Source of the DNA: Liberiplasma sp046541015
GTDB lineage: Bacteria > Bacillota_I > Bacilli_A > Izemoplasmatales > Izemoplasmataceae
DNA: 64,000 bases
NCBI GenBank assembly: GCA_046541015.1
Contig: JBKHEA010000005.1
Location: 45,820 to 109,819 of the forward strand
Direction: 5' to 3'
Below the pieces are notes generated by a model. The model had not been told where the DNA came from. It saw nothing but the letters and a program-made list of their open reading frames with translations, and did no database searches. The position numbers and the translations under genes were made by a program. Shown in pieces: positions 1-8,104 of the stretch. Positions within the stretch are counted from its first letter, which is position 1. The number at the start of each line of letters is the position of its first letter.

Positions 1-524
1 GCAATTCGCGCATCATGAACTGTCTTCGTTGTTTTAACGATGGTTTTAAATGCTAAATCGTTTAAAACCACGGTAAGTTTTTTAATCGCTTCTTCATGGT
101 GAGATTCATCGATGATAATCGCACTTGCGTTTTTAAACAGATCTTTATCATGTTGGTCAAATCCCCCTAATTCTTTACCTGCCATAGGGTGATGAGAAAT
201 ATATGTGAATGTTTTTGGTAAAATCGTGGCTATAGCATCGATTAAGTTTTGTTTGGTTCCTGAAACATCGGTTATGATTTGACGATCGTTAAATAAAGCT
301 AAGTGATCTTTTAAAAATTGAATGATATCTTTAGGATATAGCGCTAAGATAACAACTTCACTTTTTGTTATAGCCTCTAAGGATGCTGAAACTATAATTT
401 TTTTATCTAATGCTTTTTGTAAGGTTAGTTGATTGATATCAAAGCCATGCACTTCATGCTTTTCACTTAGTTTAGCTGCATAACTTGCGCCAATAAGTCC
501 TAATCCTACGATGAAGATTTTCAT
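1..524 (-). CDS. tyrA: Prephenate dehydrogenase, C-terminus cut by window edge
   Basis: Oxidises prephenate to 4-hydroxyphenylpyruvate, the tyrosine branch, in the cytoplasm. My translation begins MKIFIVGLGLIGASYAAKL, an NAD Rossmann loop G7-x-G9-x-x-G12, followed by the acidic end of strand 2 (GFDIN) and a 'SHHPMAGKE' stretch typical of TyrA/arogenate dehydrogenases. About 174 residues are visible; the gene continues beyond base 1. Its ATG (522-524) overlaps the aroF stop codon in an ATGA arrangement, so the two genes are translationally coupled and share the tyrosine leader upstream of aroF. Whether an ACT domain follows cannot be seen. Confidence 0.9.
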   Translation of the reverse strand, partial: MKIFIVGLGLIGASYAAKLSEKHEVHGFDINQLTLQKALDKKIIVSASLEAITKSEVVILALYPKDIIQFLKDHLALFNDRQIITDVSGTKQNLIDAIATILPKTFTYISHHPMAGKELGGFDQHDKDLFKNASAIIIDESHHEEAIKKLTVVLNDLAFKTIVKTTKTVHDARI

Positions 525-1540
525 GATATTTGCCTAGATAATACTTTTGCTAAAGGATTCAGTGCATGCATTAACGAGTCAAATTTATCAAGTTTAAGTG
601 ATTGTGCTCCATCGCTTAATGCGTTTTCTGGGTCATGATGCACTTCTACCATAAGCCCATGTGCACCAACTGCTAAGCTAGCAAGTGATAATTTTTCAAT
701 CATATTCCAACGACCACTAGCATGAGATGGATCAATAATAACCGGTAAATGGGATAGTTCTTTAACCGCTAATACCGCACTTATATCTAAAGTGTTTCTT
801 GTATAAGTTTCAAAGGTTCTAATCCCACGTTCAATAAGAATAACATTTGGATTACCACTACTAATAATATATTCAGCACTCATTAACCATTCTTCAATAG
901 TTGCAGAAAGCCCACGTTTTAATAAAATCGGTTTTGTGGTTTTTCCTAATGCTTTTAATAAATCAAAGTTTTGCATATTACGGGCACCTACTTGAATTAA
1001 ATCGACTTTTTCTTCAAACAAATCGACATAATCACGACTTGGAATCTCCGTTGCGACCATCATTTGGTTCTCATCAGCAACTTTTCTAAGTAAATCTAAC
1101 CCATCTTCTTGCATCCCTTGAAAAGCGTAAGGACTTGTGCGTGGTTTAAACGCGCCTCCTCTTAATATTTTAACACCTTTTTTAGCTAAAAACGATGCAA
1201 TAATACGTAATTGTTCTTCACTTTCAACACTACATGGCCCAGCAATCATCGTGAAATCGCTATTTCCAAAACTTGCGCCGTTTGGCAAAGTAATCACAGT
1301 ATCGGTCTCTTTAAACGTTCTAGATGCTTGTTTAAATGGCGTTTGAATCCTAATGGCTTGTTCAACGCCTTCAAAGGCTTTAACATCATTGATTTCAAGT
1401 GATGCCGTATCGCCTATTACACCAAAAATTCTAACAACTTCACTGCTTACATCTTTAATGCTAAACCCTTTTTTCTTTAGTGCACTTACTAAATTATCAT
1501 AGTCTTCCTTTGTTGCTGTGTGCTTCATTTTTACAATCAT
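521..1540 (-). CDS. aroF: 3-deoxy-7-phosphoheptulonate synthase (DAHP synthase, type I-beta)
   Basis: Condenses phosphoenolpyruvate and erythrose 4-phosphate, the first shikimate step. 339 residues from the ATG at 1540, chosen because AGGAGA lies 7 bases upstream; a longer frame to 1588 runs through the leader terminator and is unlikely. Residues 1-80 form the ferredoxin-like/ACT-like regulatory domain seen in Thermotoga-type enzymes, where it mediates Tyr/Phe inhibition. The TIM barrel carries AGPCSVE with metal ligand C103, LRGGAFKPRTSPYAF (126-140) and DPSH with H273. Operon: Tyr leader peptide - aroF - tyrA. With the regulatory domain and leader, tyrosine probably controls both enzyme activity and transcription. 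Confidence 0.93.
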   Translation of the reverse strand: MIVKMKHTATKEDYDNLVSALKKKGFSIKDVSSEVVRIFGVIGDTASLEINDVKAFEGVEQAIRIQTPFKQASRTFKETDTVITLPNGASFGNSDFTMIAGPCSVESEEQLRIIASFLAKKGVKILRGGAFKPRTSPYAFQGMQEDGLDLLRKVADENQMMVATEIPSRDYVDLFEEKVDLIQVGARNMQNFDLLKALGKTTKPILLKRGLSATIEEWLMSAEYIISSGNPNVILIERGIRTFETYTRNTLDISAVLAVKELSHLPVIIDPSHASGRWNMIEKLSLASLAVGAHGLMVEVHHDPENALSDGAQSLKLDKFDSLMHALNPLAKVLSRQIS

Positions 1541-1562
1541 GTCATATTCTCCTTTTTTTAAT

Positions 1563-1593
1563 AAAAAAAACCTACGGGAAATTCCCATAGGTT
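1563..1593 (-). terminator. Attenuator terminator in front of aroF
   Basis: On the minus strand the arms AACCTATGGGAA and TTCCCGTAGGTT pair with one G-T wobble and are followed by a run of seven T. It lies between the leader-peptide stop and the aroF ribosome site, so it must be read through for aroF-tyrA expression. Its 5' arm can pair instead with the segment at 1619-1632. Confidence 0.88.
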
Positions 1594-1638
1594 ATTGATC
1601 GTTGGCTTTTTCCCTTTTTATGGTGAAAAAGGCTTGCC

Positions 1639-1695
1639 TTAGCATTCCTTTCTTTTCACTATAGGGTAATAATAAGAACTAGTTAAGAGTCTCAT
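1639..1695 (-). CDS. Tyrosine-rich leader peptide controlling aroF-tyrA
   Basis: Eighteen codons, MRLLTSSYYYPIVKRKEC, then TAA. Codons 8-10 are TAT TAT TAC (1666-1674), three consecutive tyrosines in the leader of tyrosine-biosynthesis genes. The start has a modest GGCG-type ribosome site 8 bases upstream. The RNA just after the Tyr codons (1647-1659, GUGAAAAGAAAGG) can pair with 1623-1632 (CCUUUUUCAC); the latter region (1619-1632) can otherwise pair with the 5' arm of the terminator. This is the four-segment logic of classical trp/phe attenuation. No homologue is claimed; the call rests on sequence layout. Confidence 0.8.
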   Translation of the reverse strand: MRLLTSSYYYPIVKRKEC

Positions 1696-1725
1696 ATAAT
1701 CAACGCCTTTTTTTTGATTAGTTAA

Positions 1726-1754
1726 AGATTAGCATATTTTATTTTATTATGCAA
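1726..1754 (-). promoter_or_regulatory. Promoter of the Tyr leader-aroF-tyrA operon
   Basis: Minus strand TTGCAT (-35) and TAATCT (-10) separated by 17 bases. It begins 5 bases after the stop of the S9 peptidase gene, which has no terminator of its own, so read-through from that gene would also meet the attenuator. Confidence 0.7.
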
Positions 1755-1758
1755 GACA

Positions 1759-3738
1759 TTAAGCGTGATTTTTAAACCAATTTGTAATTTCACTTAAACG
1801 CTTTAATCTTGCTTGGGGTTTTCCACTTCTAGAAAGTTCATGATTTTCATCTTTAATCCAAACTAATTTCGTATCAACATGGTTTGTTTTTAAGATGGCA
1901 TAAAGTTGTTGAGCTTGTTCTATTGGACAGCGATGATCTTTATCTGAATGAATAAAAAGTAATGGGGTTTTAATATTCATCGCATATTTAATTGGAGATT
2001 GTTCGTAAAGTTTTTCTAAATCAAATATTGGATGTCCTGCGGTTTGATCTGAGGCAAAGTAGTATCCAATATCACTCGTTCCATAAAAAGACAGCCAATT
2101 AGATATAGACCTTTGAGTCGCTGCAGCTTTAAAACGGTTGGTATGCCCAACAATCCAGTTAGTCATGAAGCCACCATAGGACCCACCTGTTACATATAGA
2201 CTTTCTTGATTAATTGATGGCGTTTTTTCAATACATGCATCCACAAAATCCATTAAGTCTTCATAATCAACGGTTCCATATTTACCTCTAATATCGGCAA
2301 ACTCATCCCCTTTACCATCGCTTCCTTTAGGATTGGCGAATAAGACAAAATAACCTTCACTAGCCCAAAACTGCATTTCATGATAAAAAATCTGTCCATA
2401 AACAGTTTTAGGTCCACCGTGAATATTTAATATAGCTGGGTATTGCTTAGTTGCATCATAGTCTTTAGGATAAAGCATAAACCCTTTTACTTCATGTGTA
2501 ACTTTATCAACAGTTACAACCTCAGGTTTGGCAACATAAGTATCTTTAAGTATTTCATCATTAAATGTCGTTAGTTTCTCAAGACTTTTTTTGTTAAAAT
2601 CATAGGCATATAAGGCTTGTAAGCTTTGACCTTTTAAGCCTACCATAATCGCATGATCTTGATATTTAACGATTCCATCAATTGCGCCATCCATCGTATA
2701 AATACTTTTAAGGTCGCCTTTACTATTAAGCGCAAATAATTCAGAGTGGTCATCAATCGTTGAAACAAAATAAAACGTATCCTCTTTAATGAAACTACTT
2801 TCAGTACCTATCAATCTAACATCAGTTCCTGTGGTATTTCCAAATGCTTGTTTAAACGGTGCAAAAAGTATAAGTTGTTGATTATCTAAGCTAAAGAAAT
2901 CAATATTTTGATTTAATCCAAATGTTTGCATATCTTTTGCGGCACAAATGATTTTATCTTGAAGCAGTATAATCTTAACGATGTTATAATCACGTTTATC
3001 ATAAAGCGTTTCTAGATTTTGTGTTTTAAAAGTATAGCGGTAAACATTGCTTGTCATGTTCATAAGTGATTCTTTTTCTTTACCCGCAAAAATCATCGCA
3101 TCTTTAGATGGCGTTAATGTATAGTGATTAACAGTAAAATCTTTATTAAATAAACGTGTTACTTGATTTGAGGCAATATCATAAAGAAAATACTGTTTGA
3201 CTAAGTTATTGATAAAATCTCTTCCGTTAAAGATAAACGGTAATTCTTCAATATCTTCATAAAGCTTATCTTTTTTCTTTTGTTTTATATAGGCTTTACG
3301 ATTTTCTTCATCCGCTTCATAAAGCGCATGATCATCCTTAGTCATAGATGCGCTTATGAGTAATGTGTTTTCATCTAAAACGTCCTCAACACTTGCAGGA
3401 AAAGGCAGGACAAAAGCTTTTTCAAGGCGTTTTTCTTTAAGGTGATAAGTATAATAAGTCTGTTTAAATGATTCTTTAAGTAATTTTTGTTCAGCTTTAT
3501 TTTTTTGATAATTTAGTAAAATTGTATCGTCATTTAAAAATAGGTAGGCGTTATTTTTTTTCAGTTCTCTTACTTTTTTTATTTTTCCTTCATCTTGAAC
3601 ATAAAGGGTATGATCATAGTGGTTTTTATCAAGATTCGCTTTAGCTTTTAAAAAAGCAAAACAACTTTCACTCGGATTTGTCTTTACATTTCCTAAGAAA
3701 TTAAACTGTAAAATACTATCAAGTTTTATCGGTTTCAT
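1759..3738 (-). CDS. S9 family serine peptidase (acylaminoacyl-peptidase / YuxL-like)
   Basis: Cytoplasmic oligopeptidase of the prolyl-oligopeptidase fold, 659 residues. An N-terminal beta-propeller-like part of about 400 residues is followed by an alpha/beta hydrolase domain with the nucleophile motif GGSYGG (Ser520), an acid in HSDKDHRCP (Asp601) and the histidine in ENHELS (His633). No signal peptide. The ATG at 3738 has AAAGGA upstream. A possible promoter TTTATT-17-TACAAT lies just before it. Substrate is not predictable from sequence; peptide recycling is the usual role. Monocistronic by orientation, but reads into the aroF leader. Confidence 0.9.
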   Translation of the reverse strand: MKPIKLDSILQFNFLGNVKTNPSESCFAFLKAKANLDKNHYDHTLYVQDEGKIKKVRELKKNNAYLFLNDDTILLNYQKNKAEQKLLKESFKQTYYTYHLKEKRLEKAFVLPFPASVEDVLDENTLLISASMTKDDHALYEADEENRKAYIKQKKKDKLYEDIEELPFIFNGRDFINNLVKQYFLYDIASNQVTRLFNKDFTVNHYTLTPSKDAMIFAGKEKESLMNMTSNVYRYTFKTQNLETLYDKRDYNIVKIILLQDKIICAAKDMQTFGLNQNIDFFSLDNQQLILFAPFKQAFGNTTGTDVRLIGTESSFIKEDTFYFVSTIDDHSELFALNSKGDLKSIYTMDGAIDGIVKYQDHAIMVGLKGQSLQALYAYDFNKKSLEKLTTFNDEILKDTYVAKPEVVTVDKVTHEVKGFMLYPKDYDATKQYPAILNIHGGPKTVYGQIFYHEMQFWASEGYFVLFANPKGSDGKGDEFADIRGKYGTVDYEDLMDFVDACIEKTPSINQESLYVTGGSYGGFMTNWIVGHTNRFKAAATQRSISNWLSFYGTSDIGYYFASDQTAGHPIFDLEKLYEQSPIKYAMNIKTPLLFIHSDKDHRCPIEQAQQLYAILKTNHVDTKLVWIKDENHELSRSGKPQARLKRLSEITNWFKNHA

Positions 3739-3877
3739 AATCTAAATCCTTTCGTTTGATATCTTCATTGTACCTTAAAAGCCTAAATAAATAAACCTAT
3801 TTCATCGACCAAATTTATGACAAAACGGCTTAGTTATGTCATTTAATTGTCTGAAAACGCTTTATTCAATAAAAGAG

Positions 3878-3906
3878 TAGAAAAAGATTTTATCTAATGC
3901 TATAAT
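3878..3906 (+). promoter_or_regulatory. Promoter of the trpB T-box leader
   Basis: A perfect TATAAT at 3901-3906 with a poor -35 (TAGAAA) 17 bases upstream, directly before the T-box RNA. Confidence 0.5.
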
Positions 3907-3911
3907 GCAAT

Positions 3912-4150
3912 AAATCGATGCGTGGGAAAAGTAATGACAATTCTTTTTGTAGAGACTTTGTGGCTGGTGAAAACAAAGATTAGATGACTCATGAAATGGA
4001 CCCACAAGAGCTATCTTGAAATTTATAGTATGGATGGCCGGTTCCTACCGTTAACAAGGTAAAGATATGATTGTATCTGAAGGAATAAATTGAGGTGGCA
4101 CCGCGTATATTACGCCCTCTACGTGTAAACGTAGTGGGCTTTTTTTATTT
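3912..4150 (+). promoter_or_regulatory. T-box riboswitch, Trp specifier
   Basis: Stem I carries the apical GGCTGGTGAAAAC region and a specifier loop ATGAAATGGACC in which TGG (3997-3999) follows GAAA and precedes a purine, reading tryptophan. The T-box bulge sequence AGGTGGCACCGCG is at 4093-4105, with the UGGC-type bulge that pairs with uncharged tRNA. The terminator helix GCCC(t)CTACG / CGTAG(t)GGGC spans 4114-4139 with a T run to 4147. This fills most of the gene-free stretch 3739-4229. Uncharged tRNA-Trp should permit read-through into trpB. Confidence 0.93.
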
Positions 4151-4165
4151 TAAGGAGGCGTTTTT

Positions 4166-4174
4166 ATGACCTGA
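4166..4174 (+). other. Three-codon mini-ORF (ATG ACC TGA) behind an ideal ribosome site
   Basis: AAGGAGG at 4152-4158 sits 7 bases before ATG ACC TGA. The ribosome site is stronger than most in the window, yet opens only two sense codons. Shifting frame by one base gives CTG AAG TAT TGC GTT TGG AAG TGG TAA (4171-4197), with two Trp codons. It may be the stub of a deleted trp gene or of a leader peptide that lost one base. No function is established. Confidence 0.4.
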
Positions 4175-4229
4175 AGTATTGCGTTTGGAAGTGGTAAACA
4201 AAAAATATAATAAAAAAAAGGAGAAGAAC

Positions 4230-5411
4230 ATGGAAGAAAAATTACAATATGGAACGTTTGGAGGCAGCTTCGTTCCTGAACCATTAAAAGTTGCTTTAAA
4301 TGAAGTACAAGAAGCATTTGAACATTATAAAAATGATAGAGATTTTTTAGAAGAACTCAATCACTATTTAACGACTTATGTAGGTAGAGAAAATCCGATA
4401 TATTATGCAAAACGTCTAAGTGAAACCTTAGGTGGGGCAAAGATTTACTTTAAACGTGAAGATTTAAATCACACTGGAGCGCATAAGATTAACAATACCA
4501 TTGGGCAAATATTACTAGCAAAACGCATGGGTAAAACCCGTATTATTGCAGAAACTGGTGCAGGACAACATGGTGTAGCAACCGCAACAGCCGCAGCATT
4601 ATTTGGAATGGAATGCGTTATTTATCAAGGTGAAATTGATATGGAGCGTACAAAATTAAATGTCTTTAGAATGGAACTTTTAGGCGCAAAAGTCGTTGGG
4701 GTAAAAGATGGAACACGTGTCTTAAAAGATGCCGTTGATGCTGCGATTATGGACTGGGTTACACATTTAGATGATACATTTTACTGTTTAGGCAGTGCGG
4801 TTGGTCCCCATCCATATCCTGAAATCGTAAGACATTTTCAAAGTGTCATAGGGAAAGAAGCTAAAAGACAATTTTTAGCAATAGAAAATAAATTACCAGA
4901 TCATGTGATTGCTTGTGTAGGTGGTGGAAGCAATGCGATTGGATTATTTAGTGCGTTTTTAGATGATGATGTCAACATCATTGGCGTTGAAGCGGCTGGT
5001 AAAGGCATCAGCACAAAAGAACATGCCGCTACGATTACGCTTGGTAAAGAAGGCATTATTCACGGGATGAAAACTATTTGTTTATTTGAAGATGATGGTG
5101 AAATCAGTCCAGTTCATTCTATTTCTGCAGGTCTTGATTATCCTGGTGTTGGTCCTGAACATGCCTTTTTACATAAAACCAAACGTGTCCACTATACATC
5201 AGCAACTGATGATGAAGCCGTCAACGCTTTCTTAACGCTTTCTAAATACGAAGGCATCACACCAGCAATCGAAACTGCACATGCGATTCATGAAGCAATA
5301 AGACTCGCTCAAACCTTATCCAATGATCAAACTATTTTAGTTAATTTATCAGGTCGTGGAGATAAAGATGTTGAAGCAATTGCTCAGTACTTAAATAAAG
5401 AAATTAACTAA
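4230..5411 (+). CDS. trpB: Tryptophan synthase beta chain, stand-alone
   Basis: PLP enzyme that joins indole and serine to make tryptophan. 393 residues from the ATG at 4230, which has AAAGGAG 7 bases upstream; a TTG-started frame from 4179 crosses this ribosome site and is less likely. The Schiff-base lysine is K86 in HTGAHKINN and the phosphate loop is GGGSNA (231-236). It is a TrpB1-type sequence, the form that normally pairs with TrpA, but no trpA or other trp gene is adjacent: the next gene is convergent. Controlled by the Trp T-box. The cell may salvage indole, or trpA lies elsewhere. Confidence 0.95.
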   Translation: MEEKLQYGTFGGSFVPEPLKVALNEVQEAFEHYKNDRDFLEELNHYLTTYVGRENPIYYAKRLSETLGGAKIYFKREDLNHTGAHKINNTIGQILLAKRMGKTRIIAETGAGQHGVATATAAALFGMECVIYQGEIDMERTKLNVFRMELLGAKVVGVKDGTRVLKDAVDAAIMDWVTHLDDTFYCLGSAVGPHPYPEIVRHFQSVIGKEAKRQFLAIENKLPDHVIACVGGGSNAIGLFSAFLDDDVNIIGVEAAGKGISTKEHAATITLGKEGIIHGMKTICLFEDDGEISPVHSISAGLDYPGVGPEHAFLHKTKRVHYTSATDDEAVNAFLTLSKYEGITPAIETAHAIHEAIRLAQTLSNDQTILVNLSGRGDKDVEAIAQYLNKEIN

Positions 5412-5440
5412 AAAAAAGTCTCCATTAGGAGACTTTTTTA
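5411..5440. terminator. Bidirectional terminator
   Basis: AAAAAAGTCTCC-ATTA-GGAGACTTTTTT hairpin between convergent trpB and the alcohol dehydrogenase gene, with A and T runs on both sides. Confidence 0.85.
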
Positions 5441-6616
5441 TTGCCAAGCAAGTTCATAAATTTTTCTTGCATCATCTAAAGTTAAAGCGGTAAAATTACC
5501 AAATTTTTCACCCATATTAATTTTTACAAGATTAATTAGTTTATCTAAATCTTCTTTTTTAGCATCGGTTTCTTTTAAACTAACTGGCATGCCAATCGAT
5601 TGATAAAATGCTTTTAAGCGATTGATTCCTTCAACTGCAACTTCACGTTTAGCATAGTGATTCGGAGCTACTTTAAAGACTTCCGTAGCTAAGCGATAAA
5701 AGCGCTCAACATCAACATCTAAATTGTAAAGCATATATGCTGGAAACATAATCGCAAGACCTGCGCCATGCGTCATATCGTATAAAGCACTTAACTGATG
5801 TTCTAAACCATGTGTAATCCAATCTTCATTTCTGCCAACACCTAAAATCCCGTTGTGGGCAATTGTCCCTGCCCAACAAATCGTAGCGCGAGCTTCATAG
5901 TCATTTGGATTTTCAACAATCTTATTAGCCGCTTCAATAATTGAAATAAGTGTTGCTTCACTTAAACGATCTGTTAAAATCACATCTTTAGTTTGAGTTA
6001 AATAGCGTTCAAAAATATGACTCATCATATCAACAATTCCTGCAGCTGTGTGCCACATGGGCAATGTAAAGGTAAGTTCTGGATTAATTATAGAAAATTT
6101 TGGTCTTAATAACGCTGAACCCATGCCGCGTTTTAGTAAACCATCTTCTTTGGTAATAACCGTTGCGCTAGACCCTTCACTTCCTGCGGCTGGGATGGTT
6201 AAGACCACACCCACTGGCAAAGCTTTTTCAACGCTGGCTTTACGGTCAAAGAAGTCCCAAAAATCACCCTTATATAAAACACCTGCAGCAATAGCCTTAG
6301 CCGAATCAATTGCACTTCCGCCACCAACAGCCAAAATGAAATCAACGTTTTCATTTCTGCATAACTCTATCCCTTCATAAACCAAAGCATCAACAGGGTT
6401 AGGTTTAACCCCACCAAGTTCAACAAAATCAATGTTTTCTTCTTTTAATGCTTTAACAACAGTAGCATACAAACCACTTTTTTTAATTGAACCGCCACCA
6501 TAATGAAGTAAAACTTTCTTAGCGCCATACTTTTTAACTAACTTTCCACTATCTAATTGTGTATCTTTTCCAAACACAAACTCTGTTGGACTATAAAAAT
6601 TAAAATTATTCATCAT
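5438..6616 (-). CDS. Iron-containing alcohol dehydrogenase (butanol dehydrogenase-like)
   Basis: NAD(P)H-dependent interconversion of aldehydes and alcohols, typical of fermentative cells. 392 residues, full length for the Fe-ADH family (YugJ/BdhA-like). N-terminal nucleotide-binding part includes GGGSIKKSG and the GGGSAIDSAKAIA loop (about 97-109); the C-terminal helical part carries the metal-binding histidines in MSHIFE, THGLEHQLSALYDMTHGAG. Two tandem ATGs (6616 and 6613) follow an AGAGGTG site; either may be used. Monocistronic or co-transcribed with the upstream EIIC gene 26 bases away. Confidence 0.92.
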   Translation of the reverse strand: MMNNFNFYSPTEFVFGKDTQLDSGKLVKKYGAKKVLLHYGGGSIKKSGLYATVVKALKEENIDFVELGGVKPNPVDALVYEGIELCRNENVDFILAVGGGSAIDSAKAIAAGVLYKGDFWDFFDRKASVEKALPVGVVLTIPAAGSEGSSATVITKEDGLLKRGMGSALLRPKFSIINPELTFTLPMWHTAAGIVDMMSHIFERYLTQTKDVILTDRLSEATLISIIEAANKIVENPNDYEARATICWAGTIAHNGILGVGRNEDWITHGLEHQLSALYDMTHGAGLAIMFPAYMLYNLDVDVERFYRLATEVFKVAPNHYAKREVAVEGINRLKAFYQSIGMPVSLKETDAKKEDLDKLINLVKINMGEKFGNFTALTLDDARKIYELAWQ

Positions 6617-6642
6617 AACACCTCTTTCTTTATTATTATAAC

Positions 6643-7596
6643 CTATATTTTAGCAGTTTCAACTTTAAGCCGTTTCAATGATAAAACTTTAAGAAGTAAC
6701 AAGCCACTAATAATTCCACTAACATGAGAAAGTATATAATACCCTATATGGTTTGTGCCAATAACACCTAACAACGACGTTATTAATAAAGTATTTTCAA
6801 GCGCTAATAAGGCAGCGACAATACTAGCGACAACACTACTAAAAACAACGACACCTAGCATTATTTTAGGTCGGTAAATCACATAAGGAATAGCGCCTTC
6901 TGTAATGCCTAAACTCGCATAAACTAATGTTCTTTTTTTATGGTGGTTTAATTCTTCACTAAAAAGCTTTGGCATCAAAAGACTCGCAAAAAACATCACA
7001 AAAGGTGGCATACTTACTGCAACTAAATTTGGTCCTACGATATGATAAGCGCCTTCTAAATAAAAAGTTAAAGTAAATGCATAAGCAATTTTATTTAAAG
7101 GACCACCTAAGTCAATACTTGAAAAAATTGCCAAAACCCCTACAAATAACACAACATTTGTATTAGAAAGTGATTTTAAAAGGATTTCTAAACCATTTAA
7201 AAGTACGAGTAATGGCCACGAGACCACCCATAAGACAATCAGTGTAATGATTATAATGATTACGCCTTTTAATATTTTAAAAAGCATCCTATCTTCATTA
7301 AACGTTAATACATAATCTTTAAGTAAAATTACGATAAATATAGCAATAAATACTCCAAAAAAACTAATATCTAAGACTGTAATTAGTAACCCGATTCCTA
7401 ACCCAATGAATAAATAGATGTTCCCATATAACTTATGAAGCAGTAAAGCGGTTAATAATGGCATTAAAAAGAAATATGTTATTTTATTTAGTTGATTAAA
7501 AATATAAATGTCATATCGCAGCAAAAAAACTGTGATTGAATAAAATAAGATCACAGGGATAAATTGGATAAATCCTTTTGAAATTTTTTCTTTCAT
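6643..7596 (-). CDS. Orphan fructose-type PTS EIIC-like membrane protein
   Basis: Integral membrane protein of 317 residues with about nine hydrophobic segments. Two family signatures of fructose/mannose-class EIIC are visible: SSIDLGGPLNKIAYAF (159-174) and GITEGAIPYVIYRP (230-243). The usual 'ITEGAIPFA..DP' ends in RP here. There is no EIIA or EIIB domain and none in the neighbouring genes, so phosphorylating transport would need partners encoded elsewhere; alternatively it is a facilitator or degenerating. Start uncertain: the AAGGAG site is 12 bases from the ATG at 7596. Confidence 0.7.
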   Translation of the reverse strand: MKEKISKGFIQFIPVILFYSITVFLLRYDIYIFNQLNKITYFFLMPLLTALLLHKLYGNIYLFIGLGIGLLITVLDISFFGVFIAIFIVILLKDYVLTFNEDRMLFKILKGVIIIIITLIVLWVVSWPLLVLLNGLEILLKSLSNTNVVLFVGVLAIFSSIDLGGPLNKIAYAFTLTFYLEGAYHIVGPNLVAVSMPPFVMFFASLLMPKLFSEELNHHKKRTLVYASLGITEGAIPYVIYRPKIMLGVVVFSSVVASIVAALLALENTLLITSLLGVIGTNHIGYYILSHVSGIISGLLLLKVLSLKRLKVETAKI

Positions 7597-7633
7597 AGAT
7601 TATTCATTCTCCTTGAGTTATTATACCCTAAAT

Positions 7634-7670
7634 ATAAGAAGCAGACAATCTATCATTGTCTGCTTCTTAT
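7634..7670. terminator. Long hairpin after the redox-lipoprotein operon
   Basis: Perfect 16-base arms ATAAGAAGCAGACAAT and ATTGTCTGCTTCTTAT around a 5-base loop. There is only a weak T tract, so it may be a terminator or an RNA-end stabiliser for the operon ending at 7693. Confidence 0.6.
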
Positions 7671-7692
7671 GGCTATATCTATCTAGGAAGTA

Positions 7693-8091
7693 TTAGCTAC
7701 TTGATGTTAGATTGTCTAAATAATCTAAAACTGGTATCGATCCTAATATAGATTCAATTAATATGCCATTTTCAAAAATAAATAAAGAGGGAATCCGTGT
7801 TTCAAAAGGTTGTTCACCTTGTTCATAAATTTCACCATCATCAATTAAATAAATTGTGTAGGTGTCTTCAAGTTTAACTAGTTGACTTGTAACTTCACTC
7901 TCAATACCAATACAAACTTCACAATAAGGTGAATAATAATATATTAGCGTTAAGCCATCTCCTAAATCATTTAGCTGATCCCAATGATCAATATGGTTAA
8001 ACTTGTCATATGATTTAGGTTCTTCACTCTCACTGCATCCTGCTAATATCAATATAGTACTAAGTAAAAGTGATATAAATAGCTTTTTCAT
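7693..8091 (-). CDS. Thioredoxin-like lipoprotein
   Basis: 132 residues. A short signal peptide ends in the lipobox LAGC (Cys19), so the protein is anchored on the outer face of the membrane. A compact thioredoxin fold follows with YYYSPYCEVC (Cys57, Cys60), a CxxC redox pair, and a cis-Pro candidate in RIPSLFIF. Likely a thiol reductant or oxidant for partner lipoproteins. Last gene of the run 9676-7693; 13 bases separate it from the upstream flavin-type lipoprotein gene. The short C-terminus shows no second domain. Confidence 0.8.
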   Translation of the reverse strand: MKKLFISLLLSTILILAGCSESEEPKSYDKFNHIDHWDQLNDLGDGLTLIYYYSPYCEVCIGIESEVTSQLVKLEDTYTIYLIDDGEIYEQGEQPFETRIPSLFIFENGILIESILGSIPVLDYLDNLTSSS

Positions 8092-8104
8092 AAGAACTAA
8101 GTCC

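Noticed and set aside
901..1402. Short plus-strand frames antisense to aroF
   Set aside because: Mirror frames of a conserved gene, no ribosome sites.
1541..1588. N-terminal extension of aroF to 1588
   Set aside because: It would start inside the attenuator terminator, and a good ribosome site precedes the ATG at 1540.
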